Source: GWF2-33-9 sp964500435
GTDB taxonomy: Bacteria; Bacteroidota; Ignavibacteria; Kapaibacteriales; UBA2268
NCBI GenBank assembly: GCA_964500435.1
Contig: CAZCNL010000002.1
Location: 248,001-312,000 of the forward strand
Direction of reading: 5' to 3'
Length of the DNA stretch: 64,000 bases
Shown here: positions 50,189 through 58,811 of the stretch, one piece after another
Position numbering within the stretch: the first letter of the stretch is position 1
How the letters are laid out: each line of letters opens with the position of its first letter
Position numbers and translations under genes: made by a program
Notes under the pieces: model-generated
Told to the model about the DNA's origin: nothing
Databases searched by the model: none
The model's input: the letters and a program-made list of their open reading frames with translations, nothing else

Positions 50189-51316
50189 ATGGCAATAGAA
50201 ATAAAGAAAGTTCAAACAAAGTCAGATTTAATGAAATTCATTAAATCGCAATGGTTGTTTTACAAAGACGACCCTAATTTCGTACCGCCAATTATTACGG
50301 ATAGGAAAAAACTATTGAGTCGTGAGAAAAATCCTTTTTTCAAGCATTCCGAAATGCAAGAATTTTTAGCATACGAAAATGGTCAAATCGTTGGTAGAAT
50401 TGCGGCTATAAAAAACGACAACCACAATATAACACATAATGACAAAGTTGGATTTTTTGGTTTTTTTGAATCAATTAACAATCAAGAAGTTGCTAATAAG
50501 CTTTTTGATGCTTGCAAAGAATGGTTGTTGGAAAGAGGTCTCGACACAATGCGTGGTCCAGTTGACCCAAGTTTAAACGATGAATGCGGTCTTTTAATTG
50601 AAGGTTTTGAGCTTCCTCCGGTCGTGTTAATGAAATACAATCCAGCTTATTATATAGATTTAATTAAAAATTATGGCTTTGATGAAGCAATGTTGCTTTA
50701 TGCATATATTTTGAAAATGGATAATTATCAAAGCGAAAAATTAGTTAGAATGCAAAATATTGTACGTGAAAGGTACAAAATCAAAGTCCGAAATCTTGAT
50801 TTTAAAGACAAGAAAAAATTAATGGAGGATATTAGAATTATTAAAGGTTTGTATAATGATGCTTGGGAAAAAAATTGGGGTTTTGTAAAAGCTACAAATG
50901 AAGAATTCGATGTTCTTGCTGATGATTTAATTCAAATCGCCGACCCTAACCTTGTTTTAATTGTCGAAATTAATAATAAAGTTGCAGGCTTTGCACTTGC
51001 TTTACCTGATATTAATGAAGTTCTAATTCATAACAAAAGTGGTTCTTTGCTTGGCGCCGCTTGGCATTTATTTACAAAATCGAAGAAAATAAAAACTCTC
51101 AGAATAATTACACTTGGTATTTTACCTGAATTCCGTAAAACAGGTGCTGATGCTGTTTTGTATTATGAAATTGGTGAACGTGGTCGTAAACGTGGTATCA
51201 CCCAAGGCGAAGCTTCCTGGATTTTGTCTATTAATAATGAAATGAATAATGCTCTTCAACAAGCTATGAAAGGACAAATTTATAAGAAATATATGATTTA
51301 CGACAAAAAATTATAA
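50189..51316 (+). CDS. GNAT-like acetyltransferase family protein
   Basis: The 375-residue cytoplasmic protein resembles a group of long two-domain GNAT-like proteins. The first part has FVPPIITDRKKLLSREKNPF, QIVGRIAAIKN and GFFGFFESINNQEVANKLFD, with RGPVDPSLNDECGLLIEGFE as a strongly conserved stretch. The second has GLYNDAWEKNWGFVKATNEE, and ITLGILPEFRKTGADAVLYY, the likely acetyl-CoA binding site. Substrate is unknown. It is a single-gene unit, divergent from the second sigma operon and convergent with the hpnE-like gene (12 bp apart). Confidence 0.72.
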   Translation: MAIEIKKVQTKSDLMKFIKSQWLFYKDDPNFVPPIITDRKKLLSREKNPFFKHSEMQEFLAYENGQIVGRIAAIKNDNHNITHNDKVGFFGFFESINNQEVANKLFDACKEWLLERGLDTMRGPVDPSLNDECGLLIEGFELPPVVLMKYNPAYYIDLIKNYGFDEAMLLYAYILKMDNYQSEKLVRMQNIVRERYKIKVRNLDFKDKKKLMEDIRIIKGLYNDAWEKNWGFVKATNEEFDVLADDLIQIADPNLVLIVEINNKVAGFALALPDINEVLIHNKSGSLLGAAWHLFTKSKKIKTLRIITLGILPEFRKTGADAVLYYEIGERGRKRGITQGEASWILSINNEMNNALQQAMKGQIYKKYMIYDKKL

Positions 51317-51328
51317 ATAGTTTTTACG

Positions 51329-52660
51329 CTAAAAATCCAGATAATCTTTTTTAAGTTCTTGAACAGCTAATCTGCCGCTATATGCGGCAGATTCCATTGT
51401 TGCAGGCAAGTATGTTTGAGTCCAATCTCCAGCTAAATAAAATCCGTTGATGAGTTTTTGGCTTGGTCTCATATTTTGGATATTTTCTGTAATCTTGATT
51501 GTAGCTTGCTTTTCGAAAATAATATTATGATGAATTACTTTATTTCGGTCGAATTCAGTGAAATTTCGGCTTAAATCATCGTATGCAAGTTCTATAATTT
51601 CTTCTTTGCTAAGTTTTATCAAATTTTCTGCCGCACTTTTCGTAAGCGTGTATCTATAGGGGTTGCTTTTCTTTTCCTTGAAAATCCAATGGAATTCGGT
51701 GTCAATTAAGCCATAAAAATCTTGCGTTAAAAAATCATTTTCAGTCCATAGATAAATTGAAATTATTGGTGAATATTCGACTTGTTCAAAAAAATTGATT
51801 TGTATCTCATTTAATTTTGAAACTAATTGCTGATTTGTTTTAATTAATTTATATGCCATTTTCGGCGGTATTGATAAAATTACTCCATCGTATATTCCAA
51901 GAGATTTATCCTTTTTTATTAATTCATACTTGTTCTTTTCAGTTACAATAATTCCATCGATTTTTGTTTCAAGATGCAAGTTGAAATTAGGATGTTCCAC
52001 TTGCTTAATTCCATCAAATAACTGCATTAATGGTATTTTTGAAAAGACAAGTTTTTGAGAATTTTTATCAGCAAAAAAGCTTTTTTTTAAGATTTCAATA
52101 AAAAGCGAGGCAGAAGCAATATGAATAGGCAAATTCATTGTGGCAAGCACAATCGGTTCCCAAAATTGTATTATTACATTATTGCTTTGATTGTTAGCAA
52201 GGAGAAGTTCAAGCGTTGAAGATTGTGATATTTTAATATGATTTATTTTTGCCGTAAATTTAATTAAATTAACTTTCTCCTGCATTGATAATCCATTAAA
52301 TTTTAATAATGAATTTAATTGCGAGAATTTTCCAAAAATTCCATTTTGGAACTTACTAGCTTTGAAATTATTAATTAAATGGACTTGTAAATATTTTTGA
52401 AATTGTAAATTTTCAAATGAGCGAAGTTTATTAAGTAAAGAAAATAAATTACTATAAGCACCAATCATCAAATGTTTGCCATTGTCAATTATTTCTTGCG
52501 ATTTTGCATCTTTAAAAGAGTAAACTCGTCCACCGACTTTGTCCGTTGCTTCAAAAATATCAACATAAATATCTTTTAAATCAAAATCATCTTTCAAGTT
52601 TAATAAATTGAGGGCAGAACTAATTCCAGCAATACCCGCACCTATTATTGCAACTTTCAT
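51329..52660 (-). CDS. hpnE: FAD-dependent hydroxysqualene dehydroxylase-like protein
   Basis: The 443-residue protein has an N-terminal FAD-binding Rossmann motif (GAGIAGISSA), DIFEATDKVGGRVYSF, and the HpnE signature NGKHLMIGAYSNLFSLL. The C-terminal FAD motif is YLAGDWTQTYLPATMESAAY. HpnE reduces hydroxysqualene to squalene in the HpnC-HpnD-HpnE route to hopanoids or other squalene products. No hpnC or hpnD is in the window, so a related phytoene- or carotenoid-type oxidoreductase remains possible. It follows the DUF1460 gene by one base, so the two are co-transcribed though no functional link is known. Confidence 0.75.
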   Translation of the reverse strand: MKVAIIGAGIAGISSALNLLNLKDDFDLKDIYVDIFEATDKVGGRVYSFKDAKSQEIIDNGKHLMIGAYSNLFSLLNKLRSFENLQFQKYLQVHLINNFKASKFQNGIFGKFSQLNSLLKFNGLSMQEKVNLIKFTAKINHIKISQSSTLELLLANNQSNNVIIQFWEPIVLATMNLPIHIASASLFIEILKKSFFADKNSQKLVFSKIPLMQLFDGIKQVEHPNFNLHLETKIDGIIVTEKNKYELIKKDKSLGIYDGVILSIPPKMAYKLIKTNQQLVSKLNEIQINFFEQVEYSPIISIYLWTENDFLTQDFYGLIDTEFHWIFKEKKSNPYRYTLTKSAAENLIKLSKEEIIELAYDDLSRNFTEFDRNKVIHHNIIFEKQATIKITENIQNMRPSQKLINGFYLAGDWTQTYLPATMESAAYSGRLAVQELKKDYLDF

Positions 52661-52661
52661 T

Positions 52662-53540
52662 TTATTTAGTAAAAGGTTCTAATGGACGTAGCACACTGAT
52701 TCCTTTTGCATTCCGATATTTAACATATTCAGAAATAGCATCATCAGTCATAACTTTGCTATTTGTTAGTGAGGCATGGACAAAATGTGCAACACTATCC
52801 TTTGATTTTATAATTAAACCTGTGTGGGAATAATCCAGTCCATTGTTATCGACTACTAATCCAATTATATCGCCCGTTTGCAGTTTCGGTTCAATTGATT
52901 TAATTTGTGCAGTTGGGATGTAATAATATGTCCTCGAGTTGATTTCTTTTTCAGTTTGTTGAATTGCAGGAATCATACTTGGTTCATTTTTAAGTTGTTG
53001 GTATTTATCGGGATGTTGGGACATAAAAGATAATTTAAATTTTATTTCTTTGCCACCTAAATCTTTTGTAATATCTTTGATTGTACCTTTTTTAACGTTA
53101 TCATTAATCCAATCTGCCGTATAATGCAGGCGGGAACTATAATCTGTCATTACACCATTGCGGTAACGTGTGTAAGTTAATTCTTTAATAAAATCAGGAA
53201 ATGAATTTTCCCCTTTTTTTATTATTCGAGCCAAATCCAATGAATTTTCAAAAAATGTAACACAATCAAAACCTTGAAAAGTAACACGACATACTTCCTT
53301 ATCTCCCTCGAGAGTATGCCCCAAGTATTGAGTTCCTAAAAATTGAGAAGCGACTTTTTCAATTACATCACCAATTGGTAACTTGCCCCAATTTTCGTCT
53401 TGTGCTAATTTCATAATTTCAATGAATTTTTGCTTTGTTGCTTGGTCTGAGTCATAATTAACATCTTTCGGTAAAAACGAAAAAAGTGGTATGCTTATGA
53501 AAGCAATTAAGAAAAACATTTTTAGATATTTCTTAAACAT
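52662..53540 (-). CDS. DUF1460 amidase-like exported protein
   Basis: The 292-residue product has a signal sequence (MFFLIAFISIPLFSF) and a complete DUF1460 domain. This NlpC/P60-like fold includes N-acetylmuramoyl-L-alanine amidases of Bacteroidota. The likely catalytic Cys is in QGFDCVTFFENSL and the His in DYSHTGLIIK, with TGDIIGLV before it. It would cleave peptidoglycan between muramic acid and the stem peptide. It is the first gene of a two-gene unit with the hpnE-like gene. Confidence 0.85.
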   Translation of the reverse strand: MFKKYLKMFFLIAFISIPLFSFLPKDVNYDSDQATKQKFIEIMKLAQDENWGKLPIGDVIEKVASQFLGTQYLGHTLEGDKEVCRVTFQGFDCVTFFENSLDLARIIKKGENSFPDFIKELTYTRYRNGVMTDYSSRLHYTADWINDNVKKGTIKDITKDLGGKEIKFKLSFMSQHPDKYQQLKNEPSMIPAIQQTEKEINSRTYYYIPTAQIKSIEPKLQTGDIIGLVVDNNGLDYSHTGLIIKSKDSVAHFVHASLTNSKVMTDDAISEYVKYRNAKGISVLRPLEPFTK

Positions 53541-53608
53541 AATTCACCTAAATTGAAACTTTTAAAATTTTATTTCGTATAATTATAATAGTTTAAATTA
53601 CGAAAATT

Positions 53609-54331
53609 ATGAGAAAATATTACTATATACTTTTTATTTTACCCTTAGTTTTAGCAGTAAATTCCTGCTATTTAAGTTCGGTGAACTGTTTAGACGGTTC
53701 AGGTGAAATTACCAAAGAGAGTCGAAACGTTGGTGATTTCGATAAAATCAGTTTAGATGGTGGTATTGATTTGTATCTCAAACAAGGCGATTCAATTTCC
53801 GTTGCAATAGAAATAGACGATAATTTAATCAAATATTTGAGAACAACAGTAGAAGACCGAGAGCTCACAGTTACGGAAACTAAAAGTTTATGTAGTAAAA
53901 TAAAAAAAGCATATATAGTAGTCCCAAATTTGAAACAAATAACAATTAACGGAGCCGGTTCGATAATTGCAAAATATCCAATTAATTTCAATTATTTAGC
54001 GATTGAAGGGAATGGCGCAAGTGATATTTATTTCAAAGAACTTAATTGCCCTAATTTAAGTATTGATTTATCTGGAAGTGGCGATGTTAAAATAGATAAT
54101 GGAATTGGTGGGAATTTAGCGATAAGAACAAGTGGCGCTGGTGACATTAGAATGTTTAATTTTAAAACCGATAGCGCCAAAGTTGAAATCTCTGGTGCTG
54201 GTGACGTTAGTCTTTGGTCCGAAACATTTCTGTTGATTAAAGTTTTTGGAGCAGGCGATGTTTCATACAAAGGCAATCCTAAAGTCGTAAAAAAAATTAT
54301 TGGCGCCGGCTCCGTTACCAAACATAATTAA
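53609..54331 (+). CDS. GIN-domain (DUF2807) lipoprotein
   Basis: The 240-residue product has a lipoprotein signal (FILPLVLAVNSC; Cys about 20) and a DUF2807 domain: SRNVGDFDKISLDGGIDLYL, SIAVEI-type strand, ELTVTET, then a beta-solenoid with repeated GAGD/GSGD turns (SGSGDVKI, SGAGDIRMF, SGAGDVSLW, GAGDVSYKG, GAGSVTKHN). Function of the family is unknown; it is frequent on the Bacteroidota surface. It is divergent from the DUF1460 gene and convergent with the nhaD gene. Confidence 0.88.
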   Translation: MRKYYYILFILPLVLAVNSCYLSSVNCLDGSGEITKESRNVGDFDKISLDGGIDLYLKQGDSISVAIEIDDNLIKYLRTTVEDRELTVTETKSLCSKIKKAYIVVPNLKQITINGAGSIIAKYPINFNYLAIEGNGASDIYFKELNCPNLSIDLSGSGDVKIDNGIGGNLAIRTSGAGDIRMFNFKTDSAKVEISGAGDVSLWSETFLLIKVFGAGDVSYKGNPKVVKKIIGAGSVTKHN

Positions 54332-54393
54332 GTGCCAACTATTAAATTTAAAAAGCAAATGTTTAATAACTGCAATATTTAATTTATAAAAAC

Positions 54394-55710
54394 TTAATTT
54401 ATAAAAACTAATTGAATTAAAATATATAACGGTAACAGGACAATCAAAGAAAATTTGTACATATATGCAAAAAAGTGAGGCATTGGCACTTTTTGCTCTT
54501 CTGCAATTGATTTTACCATAAAATTAGGACCATTCCCTATATAAGTCATCGCTCCAAACATTACTGCACCTGTTGCAATTGCGGCAAGAATGTGTTCGGG
54601 AACCCCAGCAACAAGCGGTATATTAGCAAATAATTTCGGGTCCATCTTCACAAGACCTTCAGCAAGTGAATAAAATGTTACAGCAGTTGGAGTATTATCT
54701 AAAAACGAACTTAAAAAGCCGGATGCGTAGTAAAACTGTGTCGGATGAATAACCCCGAGTGCTTCAGCATTTGTTTCTAAATATAAAATTACGGGTACCA
54801 TTGTTATAAAAATTCCAAAGAATAAGTATGCTACTTCAATAATCGGATGCCAAGTAAATTTATTTGACTCTCGAACTTTTTTCTTTGTGAAAATTAATGA
54901 AAGAATTAGCATTAATAATATTACGACTTCTCTAATAAAAGATGTGTAAGGTGAATTTGCTAATTCCGGAATTACATTTTTGTTAATTAAAGCAACAGAA
55001 AGCACAACACCAAGCAGAAATATAAAATTGATTGAACCACGAATGCGAATTGGAGTAATTTCAACTATATCGAGGGCAATGTTTTCTGGCTTTTCCTTTT
55101 TATATTGAATTTTGTCATAAATAAAATAAATTAATAAGAGAATACCATTTGTAAAGAACCATTCTGGAAATAAATGTAAAAACCAAGTGAAATGAACACC
55201 ACGCAAGTATAAAATAAAAAGTGGTGGGTCCCCAATTGGAGTAAGTAAACCACCCGCATTTGCTATTATCGCAATAAAAAATAAAACAGAATGAGTTTTC
55301 CATTCACGTTCGGAATTAATTTTAAGCAATGGTCGAATTAAAAGCATAGCCGCACCAGTCGTGCCCATAAATGAAGCAAGAACAGCCCCTATTGCAAGCA
55401 ATATTGTGTTATTCCGTGGAGTTGCCATTATATCGCCATCAACAAATATTCCACCTGTAATTACAAATAACGCTGCGAGTAAAATGACAAATGGCAAATA
55501 ATCGAACACAATGGAATGTTCCAGTTCTGTAACCATACCATTTGCTATAAGCCAGATTGCAACTGGAATTCCTAAAATCAGCGATACAAGCAATTTGTTT
55601 TTATTTGATTCCCAAAATTTTTCTGCTGCTATTGGCATAACAGCAATTGATGCAAGCATTAAAATAAAAGGAATTGACGCCCAAAGAGGAATAAATTGCA
55701 TGTTTTCCAT
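54394..55710 (-). CDS. nhaD: NhaD-type sodium/proton antiporter
   Basis: The 438-residue integral membrane protein has about 11-12 hydrophobic spans. Family landmarks are HSIVFDYLPFVILLAALFVI, ITGGIFVDGD, FMGTTGAAMLLIRPLL, then IANAGGLLTPIGDPPLFILY and FLSSFLDNTPTAVTFYSLA. The last two are the ion-transporter superfamily hairpins. NhaD exchanges cytoplasmic Na+ (or Li+) for protons. Together with the membrane pyrophosphatase at the right end it points to active sodium and proton handling. Single-gene unit. Confidence 0.88.
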   Translation of the reverse strand: MENMQFIPLWASIPFILMLASIAVMPIAAEKFWESNKNKLLVSLILGIPVAIWLIANGMVTELEHSIVFDYLPFVILLAALFVITGGIFVDGDIMATPRNNTILLAIGAVLASFMGTTGAAMLLIRPLLKINSEREWKTHSVLFFIAIIANAGGLLTPIGDPPLFILYLRGVHFTWFLHLFPEWFFTNGILLLIYFIYDKIQYKKEKPENIALDIVEITPIRIRGSINFIFLLGVVLSVALINKNVIPELANSPYTSFIREVVILLMLILSLIFTKKKVRESNKFTWHPIIEVAYLFFGIFITMVPVILYLETNAEALGVIHPTQFYYASGFLSSFLDNTPTAVTFYSLAEGLVKMDPKLFANIPLVAGVPEHILAAIATGAVMFGAMTYIGNGPNFMVKSIAEEQKVPMPHFFAYMYKFSLIVLLPLYILIQLVFIN

Positions 55711-55799
55711 TTATGACCTTAATAAATAACTTTTAAACGATTTATTATTTCAAAAATTTAGCAAATCGTTAATTTCGTTATTTATTTTAATTGTTTTGA

Positions 55800-58085
55800 T
55801 TAAAATTCAAAATTTATTCCGATACTGGGCAATACTCCGAAAGAGCGTTGGTATTCAGGTTGATTAGTTTGATAATCCCAACGAACTGCGGCAACATTTT
55901 TTCTTCCATATACATTTTGCACATCGATATATGTAACTAATGAAAGAGAAGAAAATACCCATCTTTTATCCACTCTTAAATCTAATGCATCATAAATTGG
56001 CAGCCGTTCACCTTGATTATATTTTGTGTAATCTCTTTGTCCATTTGGTAAAAAAGGTGTCGTTGGCAATCCTGATGCAAGTCTGAATTTCCCGCTTACT
56101 TCCCATAAGTTCGAAATTCTGTAACCCGCACTTATGTTTAAAATTACAGGTGTGTTGTATGCACCTTCGATGTAATCGCCTTCTAATGATTTAAATTTTG
56201 TGTCGCTTATTGTCAAGCTAATCAATCCATATAAAGGTATTTCACTATATTTTTTTTGTATGAAAAATTCAATGCCTCGTGAATAGCCAACTCCACTGCT
56301 CGACAATCTTTCTAAACCAAAAGGAATATCATTTGTCAAATCATCAAAACCGCTTGGTGCAAGCACAGAATACGGACGGAATACTCTTGCGGGATAATTA
56401 CCATACCATTTTTGGTAAATCTCAACTTGAACTTTTGTGTCACTTCTTGGTGTATGAGAAAACGAAAATACAATTTGGTCAGCTCTGATTGCCGATAATG
56501 CAGAATTTGCAGGGTCACCAATCATCCAAATATATGATGGTGATTGGTAAAACCTACCAGCACTTAATCCAATTGTTGAACGTTCTGTGATTTGCCAATT
56601 TATTGATGCTCTCGGTGAAAAATATAAGCTTTTTTGCAAAAAACTGTAATAGTCCGCTCGTCCACCAAGTGTGTAACTAATATTTTCGTTCGTATGAGTT
56701 AGCGAAATATATGTCCCCCATTTTAGTGCATTGAAGGTTGTATCAACTTTTAAAGGTAATTGATTATTTTGAAAATCAGTGCGTAAATTGCCTGGAATGA
56801 TCACGTCATAATTTAATGATGTGGCATATTTAAATTGTGTTCCAAATGATAAATTTGTACTTTTATTTAATTGAAAGAAATAATCATTTTTCAACGAAGT
56901 TTCTGCTTCCTTGGAAATATTTTTAAATACTTCAACTCCGAGCGAGTCATTTTGGAAAGTATCAAATAAACTTAATGTTTCGCCGAGTGTTAAATTAGAG
57001 TAACCTGTTTCGTAGAAATGTTTCCAAGTGATAGCCGAAAAGTATTGCTTCAAATTTGGTATAGCAACTCGGCTGTTATTATATAAATCTTCCGCAGTGG
57101 AATTATTTAAAGTAACATTATCCAAAGCTCCAATTGTGAGAAAAGAAATTGAATTCTTTGAATCAATATTGTAATTAAATTTACTTTGAAAATCCCAATA
57201 TTGAGGAATAAAAGCAAATCCCGCAGCTTTGAATATAAAATCTAAATAACTACGACGTGCACTAAACCAATAAGAACCTTTGTTTGTAATTGGTCCTTCG
57301 AAATAAAGTCCAAAACCCGTTGCCGACAAATTTGCCTGCCCGGCGAGTTTATCTTCATTACCATTTCTTAATGAGATATTTGTTATTGAAGATACTTTAT
57401 CGCCATAAAAAGCAGGAAAGGCACCGGATGAAAATTGTACTTCTTTAACAAAGTCGATGTTGATAAACGAAAGAGGTCCACCAGTTGAACCTTGTGTGCC
57501 GAAATGATTTATATTGGGAACTTCGATATTATCTACAATAAACAAATTTTCAAATGGTGCTCCACCTCGTACAACTAAATCATTGCGACCAGCAGAACTG
57601 ACTCCAACTCCCGGAAGTAATTGTGTCGCTCTGATAATATCTTCTTGAACCCCAGGCGCTCTTCTTATATCTTGTGCATTTAATGTTTCAGTACTGGAAC
57701 TACCGTCAATACGTTTATTAAAATAATTTGATGTAACTTCTATGCCTTGTGTTTCTATTACTTTTTCAGTTAATTCTACATTCAAAATTGTCGGACGTGC
57801 ATTGTTTACAGCCACATTTGTTGCGGTGTAAGTTTCGAACCCAATAATAGAAAATTGCAAAGTGTAAAGTCCACTTTCTAAGTTTTTGATTGTATATTCA
57901 CCATCTTGATTGGATATTGCTCCTAAATTTGTGCCAATTATCCTAATATAAACACTTTTCAAAGGTTGTTCATTGATTTTATTAACGATTTTGCCTTTGA
58001 TAATTCCGTTGTTTTGAGCAAAAATCAAACTTGTGCTTGCTAAAAAAATAATATAAGCAAATATTAATATTTTATTGATTTTCAT
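55800..58085 (-). CDS. TonB-dependent receptor with carboxypeptidase-regulatory-like domain
   Basis: The 761-residue protein has a signal peptide (LIFAYIIFLASTSLIFAQ), a carboxypeptidase D regulatory-like domain at about 26-112 (GIIKGKIVNKINEQPLKSVY, ISNQDGEYTIKNLESGLYTL), and a plug domain at about 125-235 (TQLLPGVGVSSAGRNDLVVR, ENLFIVDNIEVPNINHFG). A large outer-membrane barrel ends in PSIGINFEF. It imports a ligand using TonB energy; the ligand is unknown. There is no SusD-like gene beside it, so it is not a glycan-utilisation locus of the SusCD type. Single-gene unit. Confidence 0.9.
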   Translation of the reverse strand: MKINKILIFAYIIFLASTSLIFAQNNGIIKGKIVNKINEQPLKSVYIRIIGTNLGAISNQDGEYTIKNLESGLYTLQFSIIGFETYTATNVAVNNARPTILNVELTEKVIETQGIEVTSNYFNKRIDGSSSTETLNAQDIRRAPGVQEDIIRATQLLPGVGVSSAGRNDLVVRGGAPFENLFIVDNIEVPNINHFGTQGSTGGPLSFINIDFVKEVQFSSGAFPAFYGDKVSSITNISLRNGNEDKLAGQANLSATGFGLYFEGPITNKGSYWFSARRSYLDFIFKAAGFAFIPQYWDFQSKFNYNIDSKNSISFLTIGALDNVTLNNSTAEDLYNNSRVAIPNLKQYFSAITWKHFYETGYSNLTLGETLSLFDTFQNDSLGVEVFKNISKEAETSLKNDYFFQLNKSTNLSFGTQFKYATSLNYDVIIPGNLRTDFQNNQLPLKVDTTFNALKWGTYISLTHTNENISYTLGGRADYYSFLQKSLYFSPRASINWQITERSTIGLSAGRFYQSPSYIWMIGDPANSALSAIRADQIVFSFSHTPRSDTKVQVEIYQKWYGNYPARVFRPYSVLAPSGFDDLTNDIPFGLERLSSSGVGYSRGIEFFIQKKYSEIPLYGLISLTISDTKFKSLEGDYIEGAYNTPVILNISAGYRISNLWEVSGKFRLASGLPTTPFLPNGQRDYTKYNQGERLPIYDALDLRVDKRWVFSSLSLVTYIDVQNVYGRKNVAAVRWDYQTNQPEYQRSFGVLPSIGINFEF

Positions 58086-58293
58086 ATAATTACCATAATT
58101 ATTCTAAAATTTAGTGACGGCTAAAATTATTTTTTATTTTGAGTTATTATTTATTTTACAAGTTATATTATTTTATAAGTTCAAATTTATATAATATGAT
58201 TACTAACGAATAATCAAAATTTTAGAAACTTTTTTCCTATTAATTCGTTTTAATTAATATTTAAACATATTGAAGAAATAACAAGGAATTGAA

Positions 58294-58758
58294 ATGAGAA
58301 CTAAATTATATTTAATTTTATTTCTTTCTTTATTTTTGTCAAGTTGTTCAACAACTGTAAAGTTAGCTCCTTGCGTTACCAAATACACAACAGATGTTGT
58401 TATGCGTTGGGGCGAGATGAACAAAAATAATTATCAATTATATTATGAATTAACAACCGATAAAAATATCACTTTTACTGTTAACAACGGAATTTCTGGT
58501 GAAAATAAAAAGGAAAAAATTGGCATAATTCCCGATGAAGTATATTGTAATTTATTGAAAAAAGCAAAAGAGAATATTTTAAAAACACAAGCACTGAATT
58601 CACCCGGCGAAACATCCAATTTTTTCGAATATATTGACAAAAAAAATAACACTCAATTCAAAGCAGTTTGGAATCCAGAATTCACAAATAAAGGAAATCA
58701 AGATTTCAAAGAATTATATAAAGAACTTCAAGAAGCTTTAAAACAAGCAAAACTATAA
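58294..58758 (+). CDS. small lipoprotein of unknown function
   Basis: The 154-residue product has a lipoprotein signal (YLILFLSLFLSSCSTT; Cys about 18). The mature part has a beta-strand region (YQLYYELTTDKNITFTVNNG) and an amphipathic C-terminal helix (FKELYKELQEALKQAK). I do not recognise a family. AAGGAA lies before the ATG. It is a lone gene, divergent from the TonB receptor and convergent with typA. Confidence 0.65.
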   Translation: MRTKLYLILFLSLFLSSCSTTVKLAPCVTKYTTDVVMRWGEMNKNNYQLYYELTTDKNITFTVNNGISGENKKEKIGIIPDEVYCNLLKKAKENILKTQALNSPGETSNFFEYIDKKNNTQFKAVWNPEFTNKGNQDFKELYKELQEALKQAKL

Positions 58759-58811
58759 TTTAAACTAAAAAATAAATTGAAGTAGTAATAATTCAGTGTT
58801 AAATAAAAGAA

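Noticed and set aside
54331..54420. Direct repeat of TTAATTTATAAAAAC between convergent genes
   Set aside because: Only two short AT-rich copies; likely chance.
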